Assembly (NCBI GenBank): GCA_038147495.1
Contig: JAYQTT010000002.1
Span: forward strand, 186,001-250,000
Reading direction: 5' to 3'
DNA from: MED-G116 sp038147495
GTDB taxonomy: Bacteria; Pseudomonadota; Alphaproteobacteria; Puniceispirillales; Puniceispirillaceae
DNA: 64,000 nt
In this document: piece by piece, positions 1 through 8,150 of the stretch
How the letters are laid out: the number at the start of each line of letters is the position of its first letter
Numbering within the stretch: position 1 is the first letter of the stretch
The notes under the pieces: generated by a model
The model's database searches: none
What the model saw: the letters and a program-made list of their open reading frames with translations, nothing else
Told to the model about the DNA's origin: nothing
Translations under genes and position numbers: made by a program

Positions 1-107
1 AGGCAACAGAATTTGCCCAGTCAAGCCCAGAGCCCGATGCGTCAGAATTGTTCACGGATATCCTTTTGCCAACGTCAGATGACGTTGTCCGCCATGGTGA
101 GGTGTGA
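1..107 (+). CDS. pdhA: Pyruvate dehydrogenase E1 alpha subunit, C-terminal end
   Basis: Only the last 34 codons lie in the window; they read from base 3 and end in TGA at 105-107. The visible tail (EFAQSSPEPDASELFTDIL) resembles the conserved C-terminus of alphaproteobacterial PdhA, which binds thiamine diphosphate together with the beta subunit and decarboxylates pyruvate. The next gene is pdhB, whose ATG follows the stop by two bases, so this is the upstream gene of the same operon. The identification rests on a short tail plus context. Confidence 0.85.
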   Translation, partial: ATEFAQSSPEPDASELFTDILLPTSDDVVRHGEV

Positions 108-109
108 TT

Positions 110-1507
110 ATGGCTATCGAAATCAAAATGCCGGCTTTGTCGCCGACCATGGAATCGGGGACACTTGCCAAATGGCACGTTGCCGAGGGTGACGAAGTGC
201 GCTCTGGTGATGTCATTGCCGAAATTGAGACCGACAAGGCGACGATGGAGGTCGAAGCTGTTGACGAAGGGACGATTGGCACCATCCTTGTTGCTGCGGG
301 CACCGAGGATGTGAAAGTAAATGCCCCGATCGCCATTCTGCTGGCTGAGGGTGAGGATGCCGCCGCCGCTGTTGCCACGGACAGCGCAAAGCCGGTTGAA
401 AATACCGGAATGGCAAACGGGAATGGTGGTGAGGGAACCGCCAAGGCAACCCCTGCGCCGGTTCAGGCGCCGCCGGTAGTCACTGTTCCTGCCGAGGCGA
501 AATGGGACGGGCCAGTAACCAATCTGTCTGTTCGCGAGGCGCTCCGCGATGCCATGGCCGAGGAAATGCGCCGTGACGATGCCATTTTTGTGATGGGCGA
601 GGAAGTTGCCGAATATCAGGGCGCCTATAAGGTGACACAAGGTCTTCTGGCCGAATTCGGTCCAAAGCGGGTAATCGATACGCCGATTACCGAGCAGGGT
701 TTTGCCGGTCTCGGCGTTGGCGCTGCCTTTGGCGAACTGCGTCCGGTAATCGAATTCATGACGTTCAATTTCGCCATGCAGGCGATTGACCAGATCATCA
801 ATTCTGCTGCAAAGACCCTGTATATGTCGGGTGGGCAGATGGGCTGTCCAATTGTGTTTCGCGGTCCCAATGGTGCCGCCAGCCGTGTCGCCGCCCAACA
901 TTCGCAATGCTATGCAAGCTGGTACGCGCATTGTCCCGGTCTGAAGGTGGTATCTCCATGGTCTGCGGCCGATGCGAAGGGGCTGTTGAAAGCCGCGATC
1001 AGGGATCCCAATCCGGTGATCTTCCTCGAAAATGAGGTGATGTACGGGCAGAATTTCGATGTGCCCGACTCGGATGATTGGATTGTTCCGATTGGCAAGG
1101 CAAACGTGCTGCGAGAGGGCAGTGATGTGACGATCGTGGCGTTTTCGATCATGGTCGGTCGCGCCCTTGAAGCCGCCAGCATTCTGGAAGGCCAGGGTAT
1201 TTCCGCCGAAGTTATTGATCTGAGAACCATCCGGCCGCTCGACATCGACACTATTGTCACTTCGGTGAAAAAGACGTCTCGTCTGGTGACCTGTGAAGAA
1301 GGGTTCCCATTTGCCGGATTGGGCGCAGAAATCGCGATGCAGGTAACCGAACGGGCATTTGACTGGCTTGATGCGCCGGTTGCCCGGGTGACCGGCAAGG
1401 ATGTGCCGATGCCCTATGCGGCCAATCTGGAAAAATTGGCCCTGCCACAGATTGACGACATTGTGGCAACGGCACTGGCGACCTGTGAAGGTTTCAGGGG
1501 GGCGTGA
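110..1507 (+). CDS. pdhB: Pyruvate dehydrogenase E1 beta subunit with N-terminal lipoyl domain
   Basis: This is the beta subunit of the E1 component that decarboxylates pyruvate and reductively acetylates lipoamide. Residues 1-78 are a complete lipoyl domain with the modified lysine in ETDKATMEVE. An Ala/Pro-rich linker follows, then the transketolase-like pyrimidine-binding domain from about residue 138 and a C-terminal transketolase domain. The start is placed at ATG 110 (MAIEIKMPALSP) rather than GTG 104, because the lipoyl domain begins exactly there. The 465-aa length fits alphaproteobacterial PdhB with a fused lipoyl domain; the family without it is near 330 aa. pdhC starts three bases after the stop. 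Confidence 0.97.
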   Translation: MAIEIKMPALSPTMESGTLAKWHVAEGDEVRSGDVIAEIETDKATMEVEAVDEGTIGTILVAAGTEDVKVNAPIAILLAEGEDAAAAVATDSAKPVENTGMANGNGGEGTAKATPAPVQAPPVVTVPAEAKWDGPVTNLSVREALRDAMAEEMRRDDAIFVMGEEVAEYQGAYKVTQGLLAEFGPKRVIDTPITEQGFAGLGVGAAFGELRPVIEFMTFNFAMQAIDQIINSAAKTLYMSGGQMGCPIVFRGPNGAASRVAAQHSQCYASWYAHCPGLKVVSPWSAADAKGLLKAAIRDPNPVIFLENEVMYGQNFDVPDSDDWIVPIGKANVLREGSDVTIVAFSIMVGRALEAASILEGQGISAEVIDLRTIRPLDIDTIVTSVKKTSRLVTCEEGFPFAGLGAEIAMQVTERAFDWLDAPVARVTGKDVPMPYAANLEKLALPQIDDIVATALATCEGFRGA

Positions 1508-1510
1508 TCG

Positions 1511-2818
1511 ATGGCTGTTGAAATCAAAATGCCGGCACTTTCGCCCACGATGGAGTCGGGGACGCTTGCCAAATGGAATGTCGCCGTGGGTGATGAAGTG
1601 CGCTCTGGTGATGTGATCGCCGAAATTGAGACTGACAAGGCGACGATGGAGGTCGAAGCCGTTGATGAAGGCATTGTTGCCGCCATTGTTGTTGATGCTG
1701 GCGCGCAAAATGTGGCTGTTGGCGCGGTAATCGCGGTGCTTGCCGAGGATGGTGAGGATGTGACCACTGCCGCGGCAAAGCCCGTTTTGGCAACACCGGC
1801 ATCTGCATCACCACCAGTGTCACAAGCCGATAAACCCGAAGCGGCCTCCTCGATGCCGTTGCCAAGCAGCGTGCCCGGCAAGGCGCCCAGCAAGGCAACC
1901 GACAATGCGCAGGTTGCAACCGCTGTCAATTCCGGCACCTCGCAAAAGGGTGGCCGTATATTTGCCAGCCCGTTGGCCCGGCGAATTGCCGCAGACCGTG
2001 GAGTCGATCTTGCTGGTCTCTCCGGCAGTGGGCCGCATGGTCGTATCCTTCGCCGCGATGTTGAGGCGGCCCCCGCCGTTGCGAGTGGTGCGGTGGCGAC
2101 AGGCCAGATAATGTCTGGCGGCGCTGAACAAGGTGCAAGCGAGCTTGTGCCAAATAACCAGATGCGCAAGGTGATTGCCGAACGATTGCAGCAATCAAAA
2201 CAGACAGCACCACATTTCTATCTCAGCGTTGATTGTGAAATTGACGCCTTGTTGGCCGCGCGTAAAAGCATGAATGCTGCTGCGGATGAAGGTATCAAGA
2301 TTTCGGTCAATGATCTGGTAATTCGTGCCGCGGCGATGGCCTTGATCAAGGTGCCTGCAGCCAACGCATCATGGGAGGGAGATCACACCCGCCTGTACAA
2401 GCATGCCGATATCTCGATGGCGGTCGCTGTTGATGGAGGGCTGGTGACACCGGTGATCTGGGCGGCTGAACAAAAGGGCCTCGCGGCATTGTCTCAGATT
2501 ACGCAGGATCTTGCCAAGCGGGCGCGTGATGGCAGTTTGGCGCCGGAAGAATATACTGGTGGCAGCTTCACGATCTCTAACCTTGGTATGTTTGGTATTC
2601 GCGACTTTGCCGCTGTGATCAACCCACCACAAGGCGCGATTCTGGCCGTTGGTGCGGGCGAGGAGCGGGCGGTTGTTCGTGATGGAGCGCTTGCTGTTGC
2701 AACGGTGATGACGGTAACGCTGTCCTGCGACCATCGGGTGGTTGACGGCGCGGTTGGCGCGACATGGCTACAAGCCTTCAAATCCTATATCGAAAACCCG
2801 GTGACAATGCTGCTCTGA
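1511..2818 (+). CDS. pdhC: Dihydrolipoamide acetyltransferase (E2 of pyruvate dehydrogenase)
   Basis: This E2 subunit transfers the acetyl group from lipoamide to CoA and forms the core of the complex. It has an N-terminal lipoyl domain (lysine in ETDKATMEVE), a flexible Ala/Pro-rich linker, and a peripheral subunit-binding domain around residues 148-190 (SPLARRIAADRGVDL). The C-terminal acyltransferase domain has the catalytic histidine in SCDHRVVDGA. The lipoyl domain is almost the same as that of pdhB at both protein and DNA level. Length 435 aa is normal for a one-lipoyl E2. It sits between pdhB and lpdA on the same strand. Confidence 0.97.
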   Translation: MAVEIKMPALSPTMESGTLAKWNVAVGDEVRSGDVIAEIETDKATMEVEAVDEGIVAAIVVDAGAQNVAVGAVIAVLAEDGEDVTTAAAKPVLATPASASPPVSQADKPEAASSMPLPSSVPGKAPSKATDNAQVATAVNSGTSQKGGRIFASPLARRIAADRGVDLAGLSGSGPHGRILRRDVEAAPAVASGAVATGQIMSGGAEQGASELVPNNQMRKVIAERLQQSKQTAPHFYLSVDCEIDALLAARKSMNAAADEGIKISVNDLVIRAAAMALIKVPAANASWEGDHTRLYKHADISMAVAVDGGLVTPVIWAAEQKGLAALSQITQDLAKRARDGSLAPEEYTGGSFTISNLGMFGIRDFAAVINPPQGAILAVGAGEERAVVRDGALAVATVMTVTLSCDHRVVDGAVGATWLQAFKSYIENPVTMLL

Positions 2819-2842
2819 TGCAGCGCCAGAACAGGTAACGAC

Positions 2843-4243
2843 ATGGCAGACACAAAGACATTCGATCTGATCGTCATTGGCGGTGGCCCCGGTGGGTATG
2901 TCGCCGCAATTCGTGCCGCCCAGCTTGGCATGACGGCAGCGGTTGTTGAGCGTGAGCATCTCGGCGGCATCTGCCTGAATTGGGGCTGTATTCCCACCAA
3001 GGCGCTGTTGCGGGCGGCGGAGCTGCGCCATTCGATTGACGAGATGAAAGATTTTGGCATTACCATCAACGGCGAGATCAGTATCGATCTTCCGGCGGTG
3101 GTCAAACGCTCGCGCAAGGTGGCAGGACGATTGTCGATGGGCGTGCGCCACCTTCTCAAAAAGAACAAAGTGCCTGTCTTTGAGGCCGAGGCAAAGCTGG
3201 GGGCAAAGCAGGGCGACCAACGCATTGTCACGCTTTCCAGTGGTGAGAGTCTCTCGGCAAAGCATGTGATCATCGCTACCGGGGCACGCGCGCGAAGCCT
3301 GCCCGGTATTGAGGTCGATGGTAAAACCATTCTCACTTATCGTGAGGCCATGGTGCCTGAAACAATGCCACGGTCATTGTTGATCATCGGGTCTGGTGCC
3401 ATCGGGTCTGAATTTGCGTCATTCTATCACGATATGGGTGTCGAGGTGACGTTGATTGAGGCGATGGACAGGATCCTGCCCGTTGAGGATGAGGAAATAT
3501 CAGCCTTCGTCCAAAAGGCATTCACCAAACGCGGAATCAACATTCTCACAGGCGTGAAAATGGCCTCGCTGAAAAGTGATGGCAAAACAGTGACTGCCAG
3601 CTTTGAGGGTGATCAGGCAGCGGTAACTGCCGACAGGGCCATACTTGCCGTGGGGATCACCGGCAATTCGGAAAATCTTGGTTTGGAAGATACCGCTGTT
3701 AAGGTTGATCGTGGCCATATAGTGACGAATGAATGGGCCGCAACGGATGAGCCGGGCGTATACGCGATTGGCGATGTGACCGGGCCGCCATGGCTAGCCC
3801 ACAAGGCCAGCCATGAGGGGATATTATGTGTCGAGAAGATCGCCGGTCTCAAGGACGCACACCCGATTGGTGCCGGTGCGGTGCCCGGATGTACCTATTG
3901 TCGTCCACAGGTTGCATCTGTGGGAATGACCGAGGCGGCGGCAAAAGCGGCTGGCCTCAAGGTCAAGATTGGCCGCTTCCCTTTTGCTGGAAACGGCAAG
4001 GCGATTGCGCTAGGCGATGATCAGGGCATGATCAAGACCATTTTTGATGAAAAGACCGGAGAATTGCTTGGCGCGCATATGGTCGGGCCAGAGGTGACCG
4101 AACTGATTCAGGGTTATGCAATTGCCCGCACGCTCGAAGCAACGGAGGCGGAATTGATCCAAACCATTTTCCCGCATCCGACACTTTCCGAGGCAATGCA
4201 TGAATCAGTGCTTGACGCTTTTGATCGCGCTATCCATTTCTAG
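2843..4243 (+). CDS. lpdA: Dihydrolipoamide dehydrogenase (E3)
   Basis: This flavoprotein reoxidises dihydrolipoamide and passes electrons to NAD. The N-terminal FAD-binding motif is GGGPGGYVAAIRAAQLG. The redox-active disulfide is in CLNWGC near residue 44, a second nucleotide-binding Rossmann motif (IGSGAIGSEFASF) lies near residue 180, and the C-terminal dimerisation domain has the HPTLSE active-site histidine motif. The length of 466 aa matches the family. It lies 24 bases after pdhC, so it is the E3 of this operon and may also serve other 2-oxoacid dehydrogenases. Confidence 0.97.
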   Translation: MADTKTFDLIVIGGGPGGYVAAIRAAQLGMTAAVVEREHLGGICLNWGCIPTKALLRAAELRHSIDEMKDFGITINGEISIDLPAVVKRSRKVAGRLSMGVRHLLKKNKVPVFEAEAKLGAKQGDQRIVTLSSGESLSAKHVIIATGARARSLPGIEVDGKTILTYREAMVPETMPRSLLIIGSGAIGSEFASFYHDMGVEVTLIEAMDRILPVEDEEISAFVQKAFTKRGINILTGVKMASLKSDGKTVTASFEGDQAAVTADRAILAVGITGNSENLGLEDTAVKVDRGHIVTNEWAATDEPGVYAIGDVTGPPWLAHKASHEGILCVEKIAGLKDAHPIGAGAVPGCTYCRPQVASVGMTEAAAKAAGLKVKIGRFPFAGNGKAIALGDDQGMIKTIFDEKTGELLGAHMVGPEVTELIQGYAIARTLEATEAELIQTIFPHPTLSEAMHESVLDAFDRAIHF

Positions 4244-4307
4244 GGTGTGGTCGCGGCCACTTTTATGACAATGTTGCAAAGCTAGAGACAGGATATCCGC
4301 ATTCGTC

Positions 4308-5261
4308 ATGCCACAGTTGAACACCAGCAAAGGGGCCGAAAGGCACCCGGAAAAGCGTAAAAACCCGGATCGTCCACAACCGCGCCGTCCTGAATGGCTT
4401 CGCGTCAGGGCGCCTGTATCTCAGGCCTATGCCGAGACACGGTCATTGATGCGAGACCTCAATCTGGTGACCGTTTGTGAAGAGGCCTCATGCCCGAATA
4501 TTGGCGAATGCTGGGCGCAGAAACATGCGACGATGATGATTCTCGGGTCGGTTTGTACGCGGGCATGCGCCTTTTGCAATGTCGCAACTGGCCGTCCGGA
4601 TCGGCTGGATGACACCGAGCCGGAAAATGTTGCAAAGGCGGTGGCGACTCTTGGCCTTCGGCATGTGGTGATAACGTCTGTCGACCGCGATGATCTGGAT
4701 GATGGCGGTGCGGCGCATTTTGCCAAAACAATCGAATTCATCAGGCTGTATTCTGCGGGTACAACCATTGAAATTCTGACGCCTGACTTTCTGCGCAAGG
4801 ATGGCGCGTTGGAAGTTGTCGTGGCAGCCCGCCCGGATGTGTTTAACCACAATATGGAGACGGTGCCGCGTTTATATCCGTCAATTCGCCCGGGTGCCCG
4901 CTATTTTCACTCACTGTCAATTCTGCAGCGCGTCAAACAGCTTGATCCCTCTATCTTTACCAAATCCGGCATCATGGTTGGTCTTGGTGAGACAGATGAA
5001 GAGGTTGGGCAACTGATGGACGATCTGCGTAGCGCAGATGTGGATTTTATGACCATTGGCCAATATTTACAGCCAACACCAAAACATGCACCTGTCGACA
5101 GGTTCGTTGAGCCGGTGCAGTTTGATGCCTACGCAAAGCAAGGCAAGTCGAAAGGGTTTTTGCTGATGTCTTCATCACCCTTGACCCGTTCGTCTTACCA
5201 TGCGGACGCCGATTTTGCCGAGTTGCAACAGGCCCGCAACGCAGCGCTGGCAGTCAGCTGA
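4308..5261 (+). CDS. lipA: Lipoyl synthase
   Basis: This radical SAM enzyme inserts two sulfurs into octanoyl groups on E2/lipoyl domains, making the cofactor of the enzymes encoded just upstream. The N-terminal auxiliary cluster ligands are in CEEASCPNIGEC and the SAM-cluster CxxxCxxC motif is CTRACAFC. The C-terminal RSSYHA motif supplies the serine ligand of the auxiliary cluster. Length 317 aa is typical. The 64-base gap from lpdA shows no strong terminator, so read-through from the pdh operon is plausible. The next gene starts one base after the stop. Confidence 0.97.
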   Translation: MPQLNTSKGAERHPEKRKNPDRPQPRRPEWLRVRAPVSQAYAETRSLMRDLNLVTVCEEASCPNIGECWAQKHATMMILGSVCTRACAFCNVATGRPDRLDDTEPENVAKAVATLGLRHVVITSVDRDDLDDGGAAHFAKTIEFIRLYSAGTTIEILTPDFLRKDGALEVVVAARPDVFNHNMETVPRLYPSIRPGARYFHSLSILQRVKQLDPSIFTKSGIMVGLGETDEEVGQLMDDLRSADVDFMTIGQYLQPTPKHAPVDRFVEPVQFDAYAKQGKSKGFLLMSSSPLTRSSYHADADFAELQQARNAALAVS

Positions 5262-5262
5262 T

Positions 5263-5715
5263 ATGACGGTACATGCAGAAAAACGGGTTGTCAGGCACAG
5301 CCCCGAGCAACTTTACGCCCTTGTTGCCGACGTCAAATCCTATCCGCAATTTTTGCCATGGTGCATGGCCGCACGTATTCGTCATCAAGACGCGGTGTCT
5401 CTGGTGGCGGACCTGATTATAGGCTTTCGGATGTTTCGTGAAAAATTTACTTCGCATGTGGAACTGGATGCCGAGGCGCTGGAAATCCATGTGCGCTATG
5501 CCGAAGGGCCATTTAAATATTTGACCAATGAGTGGCGTTTTCTGCCGCATGACGATGGGTGCGAGATCGATTTCTATGTCGATTTTGAATTTAACTCTCG
5601 CCTTCTGCAATCGGTGATAGAGACATTGTTTACCGAGGCGGTAAAACGAATGGTTCACGCATTTGAAAAACGCGCTGATGAGTTGTATGGCGCGAATGGC
5701 AAGCTGGGCGACTAA
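5263..5715 (+). CDS. RatA/Coq10-family SRPBCC lipid-binding protein
   Basis: This 150-aa protein belongs to the START/SRPBCC family that includes the ubiquinone-binding Coq10 and bacterial RatA. The N-terminal KRVVRHSPEQLYALVADV and the YPQFLPWC motif are family signatures, and the C-terminal amphipathic helix (TEAVKRMVHAFEKRADELYG) is also typical. ATG 5263 was chosen because it lies one base after the lipA stop and gives the normal N-terminus; an in-frame upstream start at 5200 would run inside lipA. Alphaproteobacterial homologues are commonly next to lipA. A role in ubiquinone handling is the likeliest; toxin activity is known only for some relatives. Confidence 0.9.
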   Translation: MTVHAEKRVVRHSPEQLYALVADVKSYPQFLPWCMAARIRHQDAVSLVADLIIGFRMFREKFTSHVELDAEALEIHVRYAEGPFKYLTNEWRFLPHDDGCEIDFYVDFEFNSRLLQSVIETLFTEAVKRMVHAFEKRADELYGANGKLGD

Positions 5716-5717
5716 CC

Positions 5718-6257
5718 CTAAATATGTGACCGATCCAGGTCCGCGTCGCCAAGAGCCTGTTCCAACATACCAAGCGCAAAACATGCTGCCTGCGTTCTGA
5801 TATCAGCCCGGTTTCCAGTGAATATCTGCCGCGCCTCTCTCGGTTTGTGGTTGCGCCTCTGACAGGCAAAATGCACCAGTCCCACAGGTTTTTCATCACT
5901 GCCACCGCCCGGGCCAGCAATGCCGGTGATGGCAATGGCAATCCCGCCTTGTGGGGTGTTTTCAAGGGCGCCAGCAACCATCTCCAGCGCCGTTTCGGCA
6001 GAGACCGCACCATATTTTTCGAGTGTGCTTTCCTTGACCCCGAGAAGCGCAATTTTTGCCTCATTGCTGTATGTCACGAGCCCGCGGTCAAGCGCGTCAG
6101 ATGAACCGGCAATGTCGGTCAATGCCGCCGCAACCATGCCGCCAGTGCAAGATTCGGCCGTGACAATCATGCATTTCTGCCGGGCTGCCATTGTCACAAC
6201 AGTCTTGGCGAGGAGGGCAGGTTTGGCAGTGTCATTATTGTCATTCATGATGGACAA
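5718..6257 (-). CDS. cinA: CinA C-terminal family protein (nicotinamide-nucleotide amidase)
   Basis: The protein consists of the CinA_C domain alone (about 160 aa), which deamidates nicotinamide mononucleotide to nicotinate mononucleotide in pyridine-nucleotide salvage. Key motifs are TAESCTGGMVAAALTDIAGSS and the glycine-rich TGIAGPGGG. It lacks the N-terminal MoCF-like domain of long CinA proteins, as is usual in proteobacteria. ATG 6257 and ATG 6248 are both possible starts. The gene is convergent with the RatA-like gene two bases away and is downstream of pgpA on the same strand. Confidence 0.93.
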   Translation of the reverse strand: MSIMNDNNDTAKPALLAKTVVTMAARQKCMIVTAESCTGGMVAAALTDIAGSSDALDRGLVTYSNEAKIALLGVKESTLEKYGAVSAETALEMVAGALENTPQGGIAIAITGIAGPGGGSDEKPVGLVHFACQRRNHKPREARQIFTGNRADIRTQAACFALGMLEQALGDADLDRSHI

Positions 6258-6269
6258 TCCCTGTTTGGA

Positions 6270-6725
6270 TCAGGCAGGCATGACAAGACTGGCGGCGACA
6301 AGACACAAGGCGGCAGCGATACCTGCAACAACATCATCGGCCATCACACCATAGCCGGCAGGCCATTTTTCAACCATCCCGATCGGGCCAATCTTGGTGA
6401 TGTCAAAAAAGCGGAACAACAAGAACGCTGCCACCGCCCATCGCCAGTCAACAGGGATCACCAGCATCGCAATCCATTGTCCGGCAACCTCGTCAATGAT
6501 GACTTCGGATGCATCTTTTTTGCCTGTTGCCTGCTGATAGCGGGTGGCGGCGATTGTGCCAAATACGATGACCAGTGCCGTGCCAATTTCAAGAAATGCC
6601 GGTGCGATACCAAGAAGGAGATAGCCCGCAACAGCGGCAACGGCCGAGCCAACGGTGCCGGGGGCAATGCCCACCTTACCGATTGGCCCTAACGTGGCCA
6701 GCATTTCCCACAATTTTGGTGTCAT
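6270..6725 (-). CDS. pgpA: Phosphatidylglycerophosphatase A
   Basis: This inner-membrane enzyme dephosphorylates phosphatidylglycerol phosphate to make phosphatidylglycerol. Conserved motifs are GKVGIAPGTVGS near residue 17, the acidic ASEVIIDEVAGQW in the middle and FRFFDITKIGPI followed by ADDVVAG. Several hydrophobic segments are consistent with a membrane protein. Length 151 aa is typical. Its start overlaps the end of ispDF by four bases (ATGA), so the two are probably translationally coupled. Confidence 0.95.
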   Translation of the reverse strand: MTPKLWEMLATLGPIGKVGIAPGTVGSAVAAVAGYLLLGIAPAFLEIGTALVIVFGTIAATRYQQATGKKDASEVIIDEVAGQWIAMLVIPVDWRWAVAAFLLFRFFDITKIGPIGMVEKWPAGYGVMADDVVAGIAAALCLVAASLVMPA

Positions 6726-7957
6726 GTTGTTGCCCCGAAAAGGACCGTGGCACTTGCCTGTGCGGCGATACCTTCGCCGCGACCAGTGAAGCCGAGCCCC
6801 TCTGATGTGGTGGCCTTCACCCCGATACGCTCGATCGGCAGACCTGTAATCTCGGCAATACGGGCCCGCATGGCGTCACGGTGGGGCGTGATTTTCGGTG
6901 TCTCGCAGATGATCGTGAGATCAAGATGTCGCAGACTGGCCCCATGATGGCGGCACCGGTTCACGGCGAAGGCGAGAAAATGAGCGCTGTCCTTACCCTG
7001 CCATTGCGGATCGGATGGTGGAAAATGAAACCCTATATCACCATCGCCAAGCGCCCCGAATATGGCGTCACACAGTGCGTGCAGACCGACATCACCATCA
7101 GAATGTGCCAGCATGCCACGATCGCTTGGTACGCTGATACCGGCAAGCATGATCGGCCCCGGTGCATCGCTGAATTTATGGACGTCAAAGCCGTTGCCAA
7201 CGCGTATATCGGGAGCGGTCATTGGCTGTTGGTCTCCTTTTTCATCATGCTGCCGCGCTAAGGCGTCAAGTATCAGGAAATCGGTCTTGTGGGTCAATTT
7301 CATCAGCTTTTGTTCACCCGGAATGGTGCGGATGACAAGGCCTTCTTCTTCGGCCATGCTGATGTCATCGGTAAAGTCTTCATCATCGCGAAACCTGTCA
7401 TGCAGCGCTTTGATTTTGTCCAGCCTGAACATCTGTGGGGTCTGGGCGGCTCTGAGACTGGCACGGTCAACGGTGCCGTTTATTTTCTCGCCTTCAACGG
7501 ATTTCAGCGTGTCGACAACGGGCATAACGGGCAGGGCGGCATCCGCTCCGGCTTGCAGAGCGGCAATCAGATTGTCGATCATGCGGTGATCAAGAAACGG
7601 GCGCGCCGCATCGTGAATAGCGACCAGAACGGCATCAGTGCCAGCAAGCGCGTCAAGACCGGCGCGCACTGAATCCTGGCGTCTTGCCCCACCAGAAACA
7701 ATTTGCATCCTTGCTTTTGTGCGGCCGCTTACTGGTCCGGCGGTGCTGATCAATTCATCAATGCGTGACAGCTGGTCCGTTGCACCGACAATCACAAGCT
7801 CGCTCACCATAGGGTGGCTGAGGAATGCATCAATACTGTGAAGCAGAACAGGTTTGCCGCATAAATCGAGAAACTGTTTTGGCGTGTCCTGCGCCATCCG
7901 GCTCCCTGAGCCTGCGGCGACAATTATGGCTGCCAATGTGAGGGTTGCTGTTGTCAT
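6722..7957 (-). CDS. ispDF: Bifunctional IspD/IspF isoprenoid enzyme
   Basis: The fused protein carries out two steps of the non-mevalonate pathway. The N-terminal IspD half (about residues 1-235, motif AAIIVAAGSGSRM) makes CDP-methylerythritol, and the C-terminal IspF half (from RVGNGFDVHKF) cyclises the phosphorylated product. The IspF zinc ligands are in GNGFDVH and in HSDGDVGLHALCDA. The fusion is common in alphaproteobacteria. The start is set at ATG 7957 (MTTATLTLAA), giving 411 aa; the frame stays open to a GTG at 8008, which would add 17 unconserved-looking residues. A short reading frame overlaps this start (see 7954-7998). Confidence 0.95.
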   Translation of the reverse strand: MTTATLTLAAIIVAAGSGSRMAQDTPKQFLDLCGKPVLLHSIDAFLSHPMVSELVIVGATDQLSRIDELISTAGPVSGRTKARMQIVSGGARRQDSVRAGLDALAGTDAVLVAIHDAARPFLDHRMIDNLIAALQAGADAALPVMPVVDTLKSVEGEKINGTVDRASLRAAQTPQMFRLDKIKALHDRFRDDEDFTDDISMAEEEGLVIRTIPGEQKLMKLTHKTDFLILDALARQHDEKGDQQPMTAPDIRVGNGFDVHKFSDAPGPIMLAGISVPSDRGMLAHSDGDVGLHALCDAIFGALGDGDIGFHFPPSDPQWQGKDSAHFLAFAVNRCRHHGASLRHLDLTIICETPKITPHRDAMRARIAEITGLPIERIGVKATTSEGLGFTGRGEGIAAQASATVLFGATT

Positions 7958-7998
7958 AACGCTCTTATCCCCAATGGCAACGGTAAAGTCCACCTCAT
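7954..7998 (-). CDS. Possible 14-codon leader peptide ahead of ispDF
   Basis: A reading frame starting at ATG 7998 encodes MRWTLPLPLGIRAL and stops with a TGA that overlaps the ispDF ATG. It has an AAAGGAG ribosome-binding sequence about nine bases upstream, whereas the ATG at 7957 has no obvious one of its own. This arrangement would couple ispDF translation to the leader. The alternative is that ispDF itself starts at the in-frame GTG 8008 or a TTG just after it, using the same ribosome-binding sequence. This is inference from spacing only. Confidence 0.25.
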   Translation of the reverse strand: MRWTLPLPLGIRAL

Positions 7999-8150
7999 TC
8001 AAAGACACTCCTTTTGATATATGTTGAACGGTATAATCACAGCAGTTTGGCTTTTCGTCAGTTTTTTGCTAGAAATTGCCTAATATTTGGGCGGTTCTTA
8101 AATTTGCCTAAAAATTGAGCAAACCATATCTCCGAAGCAGGGTTTTCACG

